This document shows, in pieces, positions 9,060 through 17,351 of a stretch of DNA of 64,000 nt. This DNA is from Longilinea sp964536805. Its GTDB lineage: Bacteria; Chloroflexota; Anaerolineae; Anaerolineales; Anaerolineaceae. Each line of letters opens with the position of its first letter. The first letter of the stretch is position 1. The notes under the pieces were generated by a model. The model searched no databases and was not told the origin of the DNA. It saw only the letters and a program-made list of their open reading frames with translations. The stretch is taken from the NCBI GenBank assembly GCA_964536805.1, contig CAZHYQ010000001.1, positions 124,001 to 188,000 of the forward strand, written 5' to 3'. The position numbers and the translations under genes are program-made.

Positions 9060-9086
9060 GAAAAAATTTTGACCAATATCTATTGG
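9060..9086 (-). terminator. Possible weak terminator after tRNA-Arg
   Basis: On the minus strand the tRNA 3' end runs into CCAAT-AGAT-ATTGG, a short hairpin, followed by TCAAAATTTTTT. The stem is only 5 bp, overlaps the encoded CCA, and the T-run is offset, so this is tentative. Confidence 0.35.
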
Positions 9087-9159
9087 CGCCCCTGGAGGGA
9101 TTCGAACCCTCAACCGACAGCTTAGAAGGCTGGCGCTCTGTCCATTGCGCTACAGGGGC
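9084..9159 (-). tRNA. tRNA-Arg (anticodon TCT)
   Basis: On the minus strand a 76-base tRNA folds with a 7-bp acceptor stem (GCCCCTG/CAGGGGC), discriminator G, and an encoded CCA end. The T arm contains GGTTCGAATCC. The anticodon loop CTTCTAA gives anticodon TCT, which reads AGA/AGG arginine codons. The outermost pair of the anticodon stem is a C-U mismatch; the rest is regular. It stands alone between the hsp20 promoter and an MFS gene. Confidence 0.95.
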
Positions 9160-9194
9160 GGAATATTTAATCATTTTACCATGATAAATATTCC
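9160..9194. repeat. AT-rich inverted repeat abutting the 5' end of tRNA-Arg
   Basis: GGAATATTTAATCAT (9160-9174) and ATGATAAATATTCC (9181-9194) are inverted copies that pair over 14 bp with a single extra A in one arm. The repeat begins at the base next to the tRNA 5' end and encloses a plausible minus-strand -10 (TAAAAT, 9173-9178) for the tRNA. It could be an operator, a processing structure or a mobile-element scar. Confidence 0.5.
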
Positions 9195-9238
9195 CAAATC
9201 GAAGATCGTTTTGTCTCCAAATAGCTGACAACAAGGCT

Positions 9239-9244
9239 TATAAT
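9239..9244 (+). promoter_or_regulatory. -10 element upstream of the MFS gene
   Basis: A perfect TATAAT lies 31 bases before the MFS start codon. No convincing -35 is seen at 16-18 bases upstream, so the assignment is moderate at best. Confidence 0.35.
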
Positions 9245-9274
9245 AGTCAGTATTCTTTTTGGTTTTGTCGTTTT

Positions 9275-10588
9275 ATGGATAAAAATATACAAAAAACCGA
9301 CAGTAAAGGGCCGCAGTTTTTACGCGCCTTATCCCACCGCAATTATAAATTATGGTTCTTTGGACAGGGAATTTCTCTGATTGGGTCATGGATGGAAACC
9401 ATGGCCCTGCAATTGCTGGTTTATAACTTGACTGGCTCGGCGGCCGCGCTAGGCGTGGTTAACCTCCTGGGATTAATTCCTCTGATTCCCCTTTCCCTTT
9501 GGGGAGGATCGATAGCGGACCGTTTTCCGAAACGGAATGTATTGGTTTTTACCCAGATTGTGATGATGGCTGAGGCCTTTATCATAGCTACCTTATCCTG
9601 GACTGGCGTGGTAAGGGTCTGGCACATTTATCTCTTATCGCTCCTTTTAGGGGCCGCCAATGCGGTGGACGTTCCTGTCAGGCAGGCTTTTACGGTTGAG
9701 ATGATCGAAGGAAAGGATGATCTGACCAATGCAATCGGGTTAAACGCGGCTATGTTTAATTTGGGGAGGGCACTTGGGCCGGCCTTGGCAGGAATTATCG
9801 TGGCCGCGACAGGTGTGGCAATGGCTTTTTTGATCAATGGATTCACCTTTATCGCCGTCCTGGTGTGCCTGTTTGCCATGAAAAACCTGCCCAGACCGGT
9901 TTTTACCTCGAACCCGGCTAGCAGTACCATGGATCACATGAAGGAAGGGATCCGGTATGCGCGTAACCATACGATCATCATGGTATTAATCAGCCTGGTG
10001 GCGGTTAGTGCATTTCTTTCCATGCCCTATAATACATTGATGCCAGTTTTCGCGTCTACCATTCTGGGAGCGAGCGCAAAACCGATTATCAACGCCATTT
10101 GCAACTCCGGATCTGGCATACTCAGTTGCCAGAACCCCGAGGCGCTCCCCCTTGGCATGTTGCTCACTTTGATGGGAATTGGAGCGCTGATAGGCGCCAT
10201 TTTCATTTCAGCTTTATCAGAGCGTGCCCGGCGCGGACGTTACTTGACGATGGGCAACTTGCTCTTTCCGGCTGCGCTGATCGCCTTTGCTATTTCAAGA
10301 TCATTTGTTTTTTCAATGGCAGTCATGTTTGTGACTGGCTTTAGCTTTGTTTTTCAAAATGCTCTGACAAACACCATGCTTCAGCTTTTCGCCCCTGATG
10401 AAATTCGTGGAAGAATCATGGCTCTCTATTCAATGATGTTCCAGAGCATGAGCCGTTTGGGATCGATGCAGGCAGGTCTTGTGGCCGATTGGGTTGGAGC
10501 ACCTATTTCCGTCGGCATCGGAGCGGTTATTTCTGTGATGTATGGGCTTTATATCGCGATACGGTATCCAGCCATCCGCAGGTCGTAA
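9275..10588 (+). CDS. MFS transporter, EntS/MFS_3-like exporter
   Basis: A 437-residue major facilitator with about 12 hydrophobic segments. The N-terminus 'RNYKLWFFGQGISLIGSWME' and the loop 'SIADRFPKRNVL' between helices 2 and 3 are characteristic of the EntS-like MFS_3 group (drug or siderophore exporters). A loop of about 25 residues containing two Cys (near 'NAICNSGSGILSCQNPE') interrupts the C-terminal half on the expected outside face; the pair could form a disulphide. It stands alone, converging on the module of unknown function at 10.6-12.6 kb. The substrate is unknown. Confidence 0.85.
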   Translation: MDKNIQKTDSKGPQFLRALSHRNYKLWFFGQGISLIGSWMETMALQLLVYNLTGSAAALGVVNLLGLIPLIPLSLWGGSIADRFPKRNVLVFTQIVMMAEAFIIATLSWTGVVRVWHIYLLSLLLGAANAVDVPVRQAFTVEMIEGKDDLTNAIGLNAAMFNLGRALGPALAGIIVAATGVAMAFLINGFTFIAVLVCLFAMKNLPRPVFTSNPASSTMDHMKEGIRYARNHTIIMVLISLVAVSAFLSMPYNTLMPVFASTILGASAKPIINAICNSGSGILSCQNPEALPLGMLLTLMGIGALIGAIFISALSERARRGRYLTMGNLLFPAALIAFAISRSFVFSMAVMFVTGFSFVFQNALTNTMLQLFAPDEIRGRIMALYSMMFQSMSRLGSMQAGLVADWVGAPISVGIGAVISVMYGLYIAIRYPAIRRS

Positions 10589-10590
10589 AA

Positions 10591-11025
10591 TTATTTTTGA
10601 AAAGGGCGGATGCCTTTATAAATTGTCGGCCCTGAGAATGTTGTCAGGATGGTGGCGGCTTGTTTGCCCGTGATAGCGCTAAGTTCAGTCGGCGTTAATG
10701 GTTCGTTGCCATTTTTTAGAAATGAACGGAAGACCGCATCCACGAGGGATGTGTTTTGAGTTAAGAAATCAGGTTGGAGAGCGCAATGCGTCATTAATGT
10801 ATGTTCAAGACCATTGACAACTTTGATTTCAGCAGTTTCAGGGTCAATCCAATCGATCATCACATTTTGGTCGGAGTTCTGAAAAGAGGTCTGGTGATCG
10901 GCGCAAAGGTAGCTAAAGAGATAAACCCGCCAATTACCGTCATGTTCGCGCCACCATTCAAAATCGATGTGAAATGGAGTTTGAATGGTCGGTTTGACCA
11001 GGCTGAACCGCTTCGTCTCGATCAT
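10591..11025 (-). CDS. Hypothetical protein, partner of the 538-residue upstream gene
   Basis: A 144-residue soluble protein that I do not recognise. It is rich in aromatic residues in the first half ('FEWWREHDGNWRVYLFSYLCADHQ'-like region near residues 22-48) and has a helical C-terminal part with 'LTPTELSAITGKQAATILTT', which could be a small helix-turn-helix. Its start codon overlaps the stop of the upstream gene by 4 bases (ATGA), a strong sign of coupled translation and a joint function. It converges on the MFS gene with 2 bases between stop codons. Confidence 0.6.
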   Translation of the reverse strand: MIETKRFSLVKPTIQTPFHIDFEWWREHDGNWRVYLFSYLCADHQTSFQNSDQNVMIDWIDPETAEIKVVNGLEHTLMTHCALQPDFLTQNTSLVDAVFRSFLKNGNEPLTPTELSAITGKQAATILTTFSGPTIYKGIRPFQK

Positions 11026-12614
11026 GGGGCGTCCTCCATTAACATGGATGTGGGCTTGAAATACAAATCACCCAAGAAGGTAGCCCAAGGGCGTTCTATC
11101 AACATACTTAAGATGGGGCCGGGTGGACAGCGGCGGACCAAATTTACTGCGGCATACAACTCCTGGGCATGAACTTGTCCCTGGGGATTGAGTTTGGAAA
11201 GTTCGGTCATTAAATTCTTAATGGTTTGCTCAAGGGTACCGCGGGATTTACCGGTTTGTGCCCAAATACTGTCCAACGCTTCACCGTCTGGAATTACAAT
11301 TGCCATGCGCTCATCATAAACAGTCGAAACTTGTTGTTTCAACATTGCAAATACAATCCCGCCGTCCGCTCCGATTAATGCGGTGCGGATCCATTCGCGG
11401 GTTGGGCGTTTCTTTTCTGCTTTAATGATTACTTCGCCTGGTTTGTCACTGCGAAGAATCTTTATGATGGATCCGGGAATAAGGTTTTGTGCCTCAAACC
11501 AACCTCGCAATCCATATGCATACTTCTGGCTGCGCACTACCCACCCTGAGAACCGCTGGCCGTTATTTCCATCAACAAAGGTGAATTGGACACGCGGGGA
11601 TTCGTAGGCTGATGGAAAAAATGAAGAAATTTGTTGGGAAAGCGGTAAAGTTCCGACCCGCAGATGGGGATAGATCAGGTTAATGGTGATCTCGTTCAAA
11701 TCCTCGCCGTGGTTATCAAAGGTGGAAAATTCATCAAAGACCTGCTTTTCCAACTGAGTTAAAGGTTCACGGATCGGATCGAGATTAAATTCAACCGGAT
11801 TATACCGAAGATAGATTGGCGGGTTTTGGACCTCGGCAGGTTCCAGTCGGCGCAAGAACCAGAGAACTTCGCCTGCCGGGCCTACTTCGTCAAAACGTCC
11901 ATCCTCTTGTAATGCCAGGTTGAAAGAAAAATCAGTTAATTTACTGTTGACATCGGTGGGCAATTCTACCTGGTCGAGAATTGCTTTTGCGCTTAATGGT
12001 CCGCCATCGGCGACTTCCAACACAGCTTCCGCAAGATTAAGGTGGCCAATATTTACGTCCACTAATAGCGACCGTGGAAACCAACGCCCTGCAATTCGAA
12101 CCAAATCATCGTTCGATTCAAGAATCTCGGTCAGTTGGGCAACAAGTTGTTTCCCGTATGTCTTGTAAACAATGTTTTCGTCTAATGATGGGTCGTTTGT
12201 TTGTATGGCAATGGGTTGATTGAGAACGTGGTTTTCTACGCCAGCTGCAAAAAGTCTTTGCTCGCCGGTTTTCATATCCACGGTGATCACATCAAATTTG
12301 GCAAATTCCGGATTGTTGCCCTCACGAATAGCTGTGACTGTACCGTTTGCCCAATTCAATGCAGGAAAGGATAAATTTCTTCCGACCTCAAAATGATCCT
12401 TCGGAAAGTAGGTTTCTCCTCCAGCAGTTTGCTTTCTTTCCATCCGGACTTTTTCTGCGCGGATTCGTTCAGCAATCAGAGCCTTAACGAGTTCCTGGGG
12501 CGTTTGTGGGGTTTCGAGCTCCAGAAGATTGTTGTACAGGAATTCCAGATCGTCATTCTCGATTTTGAAGGATGGCCAATAATCTTGGGGTAGTGTTATA
12601 GATGCGATTGCCAT
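11022..12614 (-). CDS. Large hypothetical protein with a possible winged-helix segment
   Basis: About 530 residues, cytosolic, no signal peptide or transmembrane helix. I do not recognise the family. Residues ~195-265 ('LAEAVLEVADGGPLSAKAIL' to 'LWFLRRLE') resemble a HARE-HTH or winged-helix domain by pattern of plSAkaIldqv followed by a short strand; this is inference. The C-terminal third has mixed alpha/beta character and ends acidic. The ATG at 12614 is preferred over an upstream TTG at 12638, although neither has a strong ribosome site. It is translationally coupled to the 144-residue gene downstream, so the two form a module. Confidence 0.6.
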   Translation of the reverse strand: MAIASITLPQDYWPSFKIENDDLEFLYNNLLELETPQTPQELVKALIAERIRAEKVRMERKQTAGGETYFPKDHFEVGRNLSFPALNWANGTVTAIREGNNPEFAKFDVITVDMKTGEQRLFAAGVENHVLNQPIAIQTNDPSLDENIVYKTYGKQLVAQLTEILESNDDLVRIAGRWFPRSLLVDVNIGHLNLAEAVLEVADGGPLSAKAILDQVELPTDVNSKLTDFSFNLALQEDGRFDEVGPAGEVLWFLRRLEPAEVQNPPIYLRYNPVEFNLDPIREPLTQLEKQVFDEFSTFDNHGEDLNEITINLIYPHLRVGTLPLSQQISSFFPSAYESPRVQFTFVDGNNGQRFSGWVVRSQKYAYGLRGWFEAQNLIPGSIIKILRSDKPGEVIIKAEKKRPTREWIRTALIGADGGIVFAMLKQQVSTVYDERMAIVIPDGEALDSIWAQTGKSRGTLEQTIKNLMTELSKLNPQGQVHAQELYAAVNLVRRCPPGPILSMLIERPWATFLGDLYFKPTSMLMEDAP

Positions 12615-12699
12615 ATGCCTGCTTCTTTTACCGGGCAAGAAGTGATTGCCCTTTCTATAAAAATTAGACGTTTAATTATACTCCATGTGAGCTTTATGC

Positions 12700-14133
12700 T
12701 TAAGGATATACCTGGTTGACCCAATCCAACGGTTGTACCAATACTCCATTTACCCATATTTCCCAATGAAGATGCGGGCCTGTTACGCGTCCTGTTTTGC
12801 CAATCAAACCGATCAATTGACCGGGCTCTACACGATCGCCTACTTTAACTTTGATTTCAGATTGATGTCCATAGCCAGTGTACACGCCCCAACCGTGATC
12901 GATCACCGTGTAATTTCCTCGGACGGTTAAGGAACCTGTAAAGACCACAACGCCTGCGGCAGGCGCATATATATTCAGGGTATTTTCACAGGCACTTAGA
13001 TCAATGCCGGAATGATAGAACTCATAGGGTCCATCATTATAGGCTCTCCGATTTCCAAAACGGTCAGTCGTACAATCCGGGAACATGGAATACCCTGCGG
13101 GTACTCCCACGGGAGGCCGAAATATTCCATTCCATAATTTGTCTGGCGTAGCTGGTGCGATAATTTGCCGTACCTGTTCATCCTCTGGTCCCGTGTTGGC
13201 CGCGTCCACAGTTGCCGGGTCGACAACCAAACGCGTATCAAAGGCAAAATTGCCGGAATTTATCAAAACATTCTGTTGAAAAGAGAAACTCTCATGATCC
13301 GATTTGCTGCCTGCCAATTCAAAAGAGGCCGGGCCAGTTTCAGCCATGGCATGAATGCCCTGAAGGGCTACATAACCATCTTCCACCGGAAAGAAGTGAA
13401 GATCACGGCCGTTCAATGTGCCAGTTAAGGTTAAATTCTCAGTTGTTCTTACTCGAATTACTGCCGTGGTACCTTGCTTCAGCGGCAAGGGTGAAAAATC
13501 AATGCTTTGGATGAATGGCGAAAATGGACTGGCTGGAGTTTCGTTTTCTTTTGGAGCTCGAAAGAGAACATCATTTGGAATGCTTGTGGACGGCTCTTCG
13601 ATTTCATTCAACAGCATCAATGTCCAGGGGTTGGCGTTAGCGCTAATCGCAAGGCTCAGTAGTCCTTGTCCTGCCGCAACGGAACCTGCCGCAATCAATA
13701 AAGGCTCAGTATCCGACTGAGTTATGATCAACGCGGAACCCGCATAGAGTTCAGCGGGGCTGGTAATGCGGTTCAACCGGATCAGCTGCGGTTTGGGCAG
13801 TTGGTACTGACGGCTCAACGATTCCATATTTTGGCCAAGAGGGATCACGGTAGTCGTTAAAACGCCGCTAACGCCCTCTAGACCCGGTATCGACAGGTGA
13901 GTTCCAACAGAAACCAGATTTGGATCGGATATTTGATTGAGTTGAATGAGATCGTTTACGGATACGCCAAACCTGGCCGCTATGATCGATAAGGTGTCAC
14001 CGGACTGCACGATGTAAACCGGGATATCCGTTGGTACGGAATCTTGAGCAGCGGCAGTTTGAAGCGGCGCAGCAAGCGTTAGGGCTAAAAGAACGATTAG
14101 GAAGAGACTAAACTTTTTCAAAGGAAAGTACAT
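12700..14133 (-). CDS. Secreted LysM / M23 metallopeptidase (cell-wall hydrolase)
   Basis: About 477 residues from the preferred start. A signal peptide (K-K-F core, hydrophobic 'LFLIVLLALTLAAP', cleavage near 'TAAAQ') leads to a clear LysM peptidoglycan-binding domain ('YIVQSGDTLSIIAARFGVS') and a second, weaker LysM-like unit. The C-terminal ~110 residues form an M23 endopeptidase domain with the zinc ligands in 'HSGIDLS' and 'HLHWEIW'. It probably cleaves peptide cross-links in cell wall, or is a degenerate regulator. A longer frame upstream (to 14283) lies over the DUF192 gene and is rejected in favour of the Met before the signal peptide, which overlaps DUF192 by 26 bases. Confidence 0.88.
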   Translation of the reverse strand: MYFPLKKFSLFLIVLLALTLAAPLQTAAAQDSVPTDIPVYIVQSGDTLSIIAARFGVSVNDLIQLNQISDPNLVSVGTHLSIPGLEGVSGVLTTTVIPLGQNMESLSRQYQLPKPQLIRLNRITSPAELYAGSALIITQSDTEPLLIAAGSVAAGQGLLSLAISANANPWTLMLLNEIEEPSTSIPNDVLFRAPKENETPASPFSPFIQSIDFSPLPLKQGTTAVIRVRTTENLTLTGTLNGRDLHFFPVEDGYVALQGIHAMAETGPASFELAGSKSDHESFSFQQNVLINSGNFAFDTRLVVDPATVDAANTGPEDEQVRQIIAPATPDKLWNGIFRPPVGVPAGYSMFPDCTTDRFGNRRAYNDGPYEFYHSGIDLSACENTLNIYAPAAGVVVFTGSLTVRGNYTVIDHGWGVYTGYGHQSEIKVKVGDRVEPGQLIGLIGKTGRVTGPHLHWEIWVNGVLVQPLDWVNQVYP

Positions 14134-14494
14134 CGCCAATTTGAAAGTTCTTGAGTTGATCGGGATGAGCTTCAAGCGTATACTTGGCTGGCGTAATGGG
14201 AATGTAAGCAAGACGCCACCGTTTGGCAATCCGGACATCGACCACCCGGAATTCATGGTCGATCCAAACCACGGCAATGTCAAATTTCATAAACAACATA
14301 TGGATCGATGAATCAATTCGGCTTTCGTCGTTGTCACTAAAAAGCAAGCCTCCATTTGGATCCAAGCTGGAAGCAAACATCAGGCCTTTAAATTTTGTCC
14401 AGAATGTATCACAAAGTGTTGCGATCACCGGTGAAGAAAGCGGTCTGGTTAAATTCTCTATCCGAGCGTGCTGCATTGAAATGGGTAAATCCAA
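14108..14494 (-). CDS. DUF192 family protein
   Basis: A 128-residue DUF192 protein. Typical markers are 'KFKGLMFASSL' near residue 35, 'SSIHMLFMKFDIAVVWID' in the middle, and 'TLEAHP' towards the end. The family has no agreed function; homologues often have a signal peptide, which this one lacks. Its C-terminus overlaps the start of the M23 peptidase gene, and it follows the receiver gene by 9 bases, so the three genes form an operon. Confidence 0.85.
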   Translation of the reverse strand: MDLPISMQHARIENLTRPLSSPVIATLCDTFWTKFKGLMFASSLDPNGGLLFSDNDESRIDSSIHMLFMKFDIAVVWIDHEFRVVDVRIAKRWRLAYIPITPAKYTLEAHPDQLKNFQIGDVLSFEKV

Positions 14495-14503
14495 TCTAGT
14501 AGG

Positions 14504-14893
14504 TTATGGCATGGCTTGTAGCACATGCTCGATGCTGTCTAACAAATCCTGCGGGCGAAATGGCTTGCTTATATAATCATCCACCTTGGCAATATGCAAT
14601 CCTAGAACCCGATCGATGGATTGCGCCTTGGCTGTGATGATAATAACCGGAATATCTTTGGTTTCTTCTTCCGATTTTAATTGTTGATATACATCCCACC
14701 CATCCATATCGGGCATCATAAGGTCGAGTAGAATCAGGGTGGGTTTTTCACTTTTGACGATATCCAGTCCTTGCCGGCCGCCCTCGGCACCGATTACTTT
14801 AAAACCCCGTTTGGTAACGATCAAGGAAACGAGGTCGATCATTTCAGGATCGTCTTCGATGTAAACAATGCTGCGGGCATTCTCGTCGTCCAT
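14504..14893 (-). CDS. Response-regulator receiver protein
   Basis: A 129-residue CheY-like receiver. The acidic pair is in 'IVYIEDDPEM', the phospho-acceptor Asp in 'LILLDLMMPDMDGWDV', the Thr in 'IIITAKAQ' and the Lys in 'YISKPF'. There is no output domain. The start used here (MDDENARS) has an AAGGAG site just upstream; a 24-residue extension in the same frame would run into the divergent exonuclease gene and is unlikely. It heads the receiver - DUF192 - LysM/M23 run, which hints that envelope hydrolysis is tied to a signal, though this is inference. Confidence 0.87.
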   Translation of the reverse strand: MDDENARSIVYIEDDPEMIDLVSLIVTKRGFKVIGAEGGRQGLDIVKSEKPTLILLDLMMPDMDGWDVYQQLKSEEETKDIPVIIITAKAQSIDRVLGLHIAKVDDYISKPFRPQDLLDSIEHVLQAMP

Positions 14894-14910
14894 GGGTTCT
14901 CCTTGCCTGA

Positions 14911-14916
14911 TATAAT
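14911..14916 (+). promoter_or_regulatory. -10 element upstream of exonuclease III
   Basis: A perfect TATAAT lies 36 bases before the ATG in the 59-base divergent spacer between the receiver gene and xthA. A matching -35 would fall in the start of the receiver gene and is not obvious. Confidence 0.4.
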
Positions 14917-14952
14917 AGTTTACCACATGGTGACCGGAGAGCAAACGAGAAA

Positions 14953-15717
14953 ATGAAGATAACAACCTGGAATGTCAACGGTTTACGAGCTGTCATGGGG
15001 AAGGGATTTCGCGAATGGGTGCAGAAGGATTCGCCAGATGTGTTGTGCTTACAGGAAATAAAAGCTCGGCCTGACCAATTGGCAGATGATGTACGTGAAA
15101 TCCCAGGGTATACCTCTTATTGGAATCCTGCACAACGGCCTGGTTATAGCGGTGTTGCTTGTTATATCCGGATGGAGGACGTTGATGTTCATTATGGTTT
15201 AGGCGTGGAAGAATTCGATTCGGAAGGCAGGGTAATTCGCGTCTCGTTTGACAAGGATGTTGTTTTATACAATATTTATTTCCCAAATGGCCAGCGGGGA
15301 CACGACCGGGTTGAGTTCAAGCTGGCTTTTTATAAAACGTTATTGGAACAATGCGCCGAATTACACGCTTTGGGGAAAAAGATTATTATCACAGGAGATT
15401 TCAATACGGCGCATCGAGAAATTGATCTGGCAAACCCCAAAGCCAATGCAAACACCTCAGGGTTTTTACCAGAAGAACGAGCCTGGATTGATACATATCT
15501 AGAAAATGGCTTTGCGGATGCTTACCGTTTGCTTTACCCGGACCGGGTTGAGTATACCTGGTGGACATTCATCACAAAGGCACGCGAGCGGAATGTGGGT
15601 TGGCGGTTGGATTATTACCTAGTTTCGAACGATTTCGTACCGCGGGTTAAGGATGTGATTATTCAAACTGACGTTTTTGGCTCGGATCACTGTCCGGTTT
15701 CTTTAATATGGCAATGA
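14953..15717 (+). CDS. xthA: Exodeoxyribonuclease III / AP endonuclease
   Basis: A complete 254-residue enzyme of the ExoIII/APE1 family, which cuts DNA 5' of abasic sites and trims 3' ends in base-excision repair. Catalytic motifs are all visible: 'TTWNVNGLRA' (Asn) at the N-terminus, 'LCLQEIKA' (metal-binding Glu), 'ITGDFNTAH' (Asp/Asn) and 'GSDHCPV' (catalytic Asp-His) at the C-terminus. It is transcribed alone, divergently from the receiver operon. A second abasic-site enzyme-like gene lies nearby at 16510-17343 but on the other strand. Confidence 0.95.
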   Translation: MKITTWNVNGLRAVMGKGFREWVQKDSPDVLCLQEIKARPDQLADDVREIPGYTSYWNPAQRPGYSGVACYIRMEDVDVHYGLGVEEFDSEGRVIRVSFDKDVVLYNIYFPNGQRGHDRVEFKLAFYKTLLEQCAELHALGKKIIITGDFNTAHREIDLANPKANANTSGFLPEERAWIDTYLENGFADAYRLLYPDRVEYTWWTFITKARERNVGWRLDYYLVSNDFVPRVKDVIIQTDVFGSDHCPVSLIWQ

Positions 15718-15803
15718 TGTTCTCCAAAGGATTGAAAGCTTGGTTTGCTAATTTCTTGCATATCAATCGACACTTCGATATACTCGCTTTATAGGAGATC
15801 TGG

Positions 15804-16457
15804 ATGACAAAGCAGCGAATTCTTCTTGTTGATGACCACGAGGTAGTACGCTTAGGATTAAGGGCTTTATTGGACCGGCATTCACAATTCGAAGTCGTTG
15901 GTGAAGCGGGCAATGCCAAAGATGCGATTGATTTGGTTGGGCGAAATCGGCCGGATGTTGTACTTATGGACATCCGTTTGCCTGGGCAATCCGGTATCGA
16001 AGCCTGCGAAGAAATTACTCATAATTACCCTGATACAAAGGTAATTATGTTAACCTCTTACGCCGAAGATGAAATGTTGTTCTCGGCAATACGGGCAGGA
16101 GCTTCAGGCTATGTTCTTAAGCAAATCGGCGGCGAAGATTTAATTCACGCAATCGAAGCGGTAGGACGAGGCGAAGCATTGCTTGATTCGGCCGTGACGC
16201 AACGCGTTTTCCAGGAAGTGCGGCGGGCAGTAAAAGAGGAAGAAGCTTCCGCGTTTGCCAATTTGAGCACGCAAGAACGGCATGTTCTTCTACTCGTTTC
16301 CGAGGGAAAAACGAACCGTGAAATTGCGAAAGCGCTTTTTTTGGGAGAGGGGACTGTTCGGAATTATGTCAGCAGTATCCTTTCGAAACTTGGCGTTTCC
16401 AATCGAGCCGAAGCGGCAGCCTATGCCGTGGAACATAACCTGCGCGAGTACCTTTAA
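15804..16457 (+). CDS. NarL/LuxR-family response regulator
   Basis: A 217-residue two-domain regulator. The receiver has 'LVDDHE' at residues 9-14, the phospho-acceptor Asp in 'VVLMDIRLPG', Thr/Ser in 'MLTSYAEDE' and Lys in 'YVLKQIG'. A LuxR-type helix-turn-helix follows ('LSTQERHVLLLVSEGKTNRE' through 'LGVSNRAEAA'). The layout resembles DevR/DosR-like regulators. An AGGAGA site lies 6 bases before the ATG. No histidine kinase lies next to it, so its sensor is an orphan elsewhere. A strong terminator follows 22 bases after the stop. Confidence 0.92.
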   Translation: MTKQRILLVDDHEVVRLGLRALLDRHSQFEVVGEAGNAKDAIDLVGRNRPDVVLMDIRLPGQSGIEACEEITHNYPDTKVIMLTSYAEDEMLFSAIRAGASGYVLKQIGGEDLIHAIEAVGRGEALLDSAVTQRVFQEVRRAVKEEEASAFANLSTQERHVLLLVSEGKTNREIAKALFLGEGTVRNYVSSILSKLGVSNRAEAAAYAVEHNLREYL

Positions 16458-16479
16458 GGATAAACAATAAATCCTACAG

Positions 16480-16511
16480 AGCCAGCCGGATCTTTCGCCG
16501 GCTGGCTTTTT
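16480..16511 (+). terminator. Rho-independent terminator after the NarL-type regulator
   Basis: A perfect 10-bp stem (AGCCAGCCGG at 16480-16489, CCGGCTGGCT at 16498-16507) with an 8-base loop is followed by TTTTT. It touches the stop codon of the convergent gene. Confidence 0.92.
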
Positions 16512-17343
16512 ATTCCGGATAAATATCCTTCATAAACAAAGCATCAATTTCCATTAATGGACTTTCGCAAAGGATGCGCCCGCCGCATCCTGTATCGTGA
16601 AGCGCTATAAAAAGCTCCTGGATCTGCAGGTCGGATTCTTGAATTGGCAGGTGATTCTTTTCGCCCTTCAAGGTGTATTCGATGCCAGAAAGGTGAATAT
16701 GCAGGTTTTGGAGAGAATCATTGCCAAGATAATTCGCATAGACATTAATAATCTGTAAGAATTCCGGAAAAGAATTCACAGATCCATCGCCAGCCCGGGC
16801 GTGCAAATGGGCAAAATCGAGACAGGGCAAAACGCCGTCAATCTCTTTGCTCATAGCAAGCGTATCGGAAAGCGAACCCAGCATGGCAGATTTCCCCATG
16901 GTTTCAGGACGCAAAGTAACATGGTTGCCGCTGTTGCGTAATTCTTCAATGCAGCCGCGCAAACGGGGGATGGACACTTCGAGCACTGTCTCGGCTGGTT
17001 CCCCAAAGTAAGAACCTGGATGAAAAATGATATCTGTTGCACCGGCAAGGTTCCCGTAATGGGCAGCATCCATTAATCGTTGACGCGATTTTGGCCATTC
17101 ATCTTGCGTTGCATTCAGGTTGATGAAATAGGGGGCGTGAACCGAAAGGAGGATGGATTGCCGTTGTGCCTCTGCCCGAATGGCGGCGCAGGTTGCTTCA
17201 CTAACCCGGACGGATTGTACCCAACCCAATTCCAGCGCCGAGAGATTTAATTCTGCCATTCGTTGAATCGCGCCAACGCTTCCTCCAGGTTTTGGGGGAG
17301 TCGAGGTGGGTGAACCTACTGTGCCAAAGTGAAATCCTGACAT
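16510..17343 (-). CDS. TIM-barrel protein of the AP endonuclease 2 / endonuclease IV-like family
   Basis: A 277-residue protein of the xylose-isomerase-like TIM-barrel superfamily. Putative metal-ligand motifs in order: 'LELGWVQ' (Glu), 'LSVHAPYFINLN' (His), 'IIFHPGSYFG' (His), 'LRPETMG' (Glu), 'CLDFAHLHAR' (Asp, His), 'IHLSGIEY' (His) and 'ILCESP' (Glu). This set matches endonuclease IV-type abasic-site enzymes, which use three zinc ions, better than sugar isomerases. It is the last gene of the DUF1385-dgkA run and 9 bases after dgkA. Deoxyribonuclease IV is the likeliest job; a sugar epimerase remains possible. Confidence 0.7.
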   Translation of the reverse strand: MSGFHFGTVGSPTSTPPKPGGSVGAIQRMAELNLSALELGWVQSVRVSEATCAAIRAEAQRQSILLSVHAPYFINLNATQDEWPKSRQRLMDAAHYGNLAGATDIIFHPGSYFGEPAETVLEVSIPRLRGCIEELRNSGNHVTLRPETMGKSAMLGSLSDTLAMSKEIDGVLPCLDFAHLHARAGDGSVNSFPEFLQIINVYANYLGNDSLQNLHIHLSGIEYTLKGEKNHLPIQESDLQIQELFIALHDTGCGGRILCESPLMEIDALFMKDIYPE

Positions 17344-17351
17344 TTCCCCTC

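Noticed and set aside
14134..14283. 50-residue N-terminal extension of the LysM/M23 protein
   Set aside because: It lies over the DUF192 gene and would place extra residues before a clear signal peptide.
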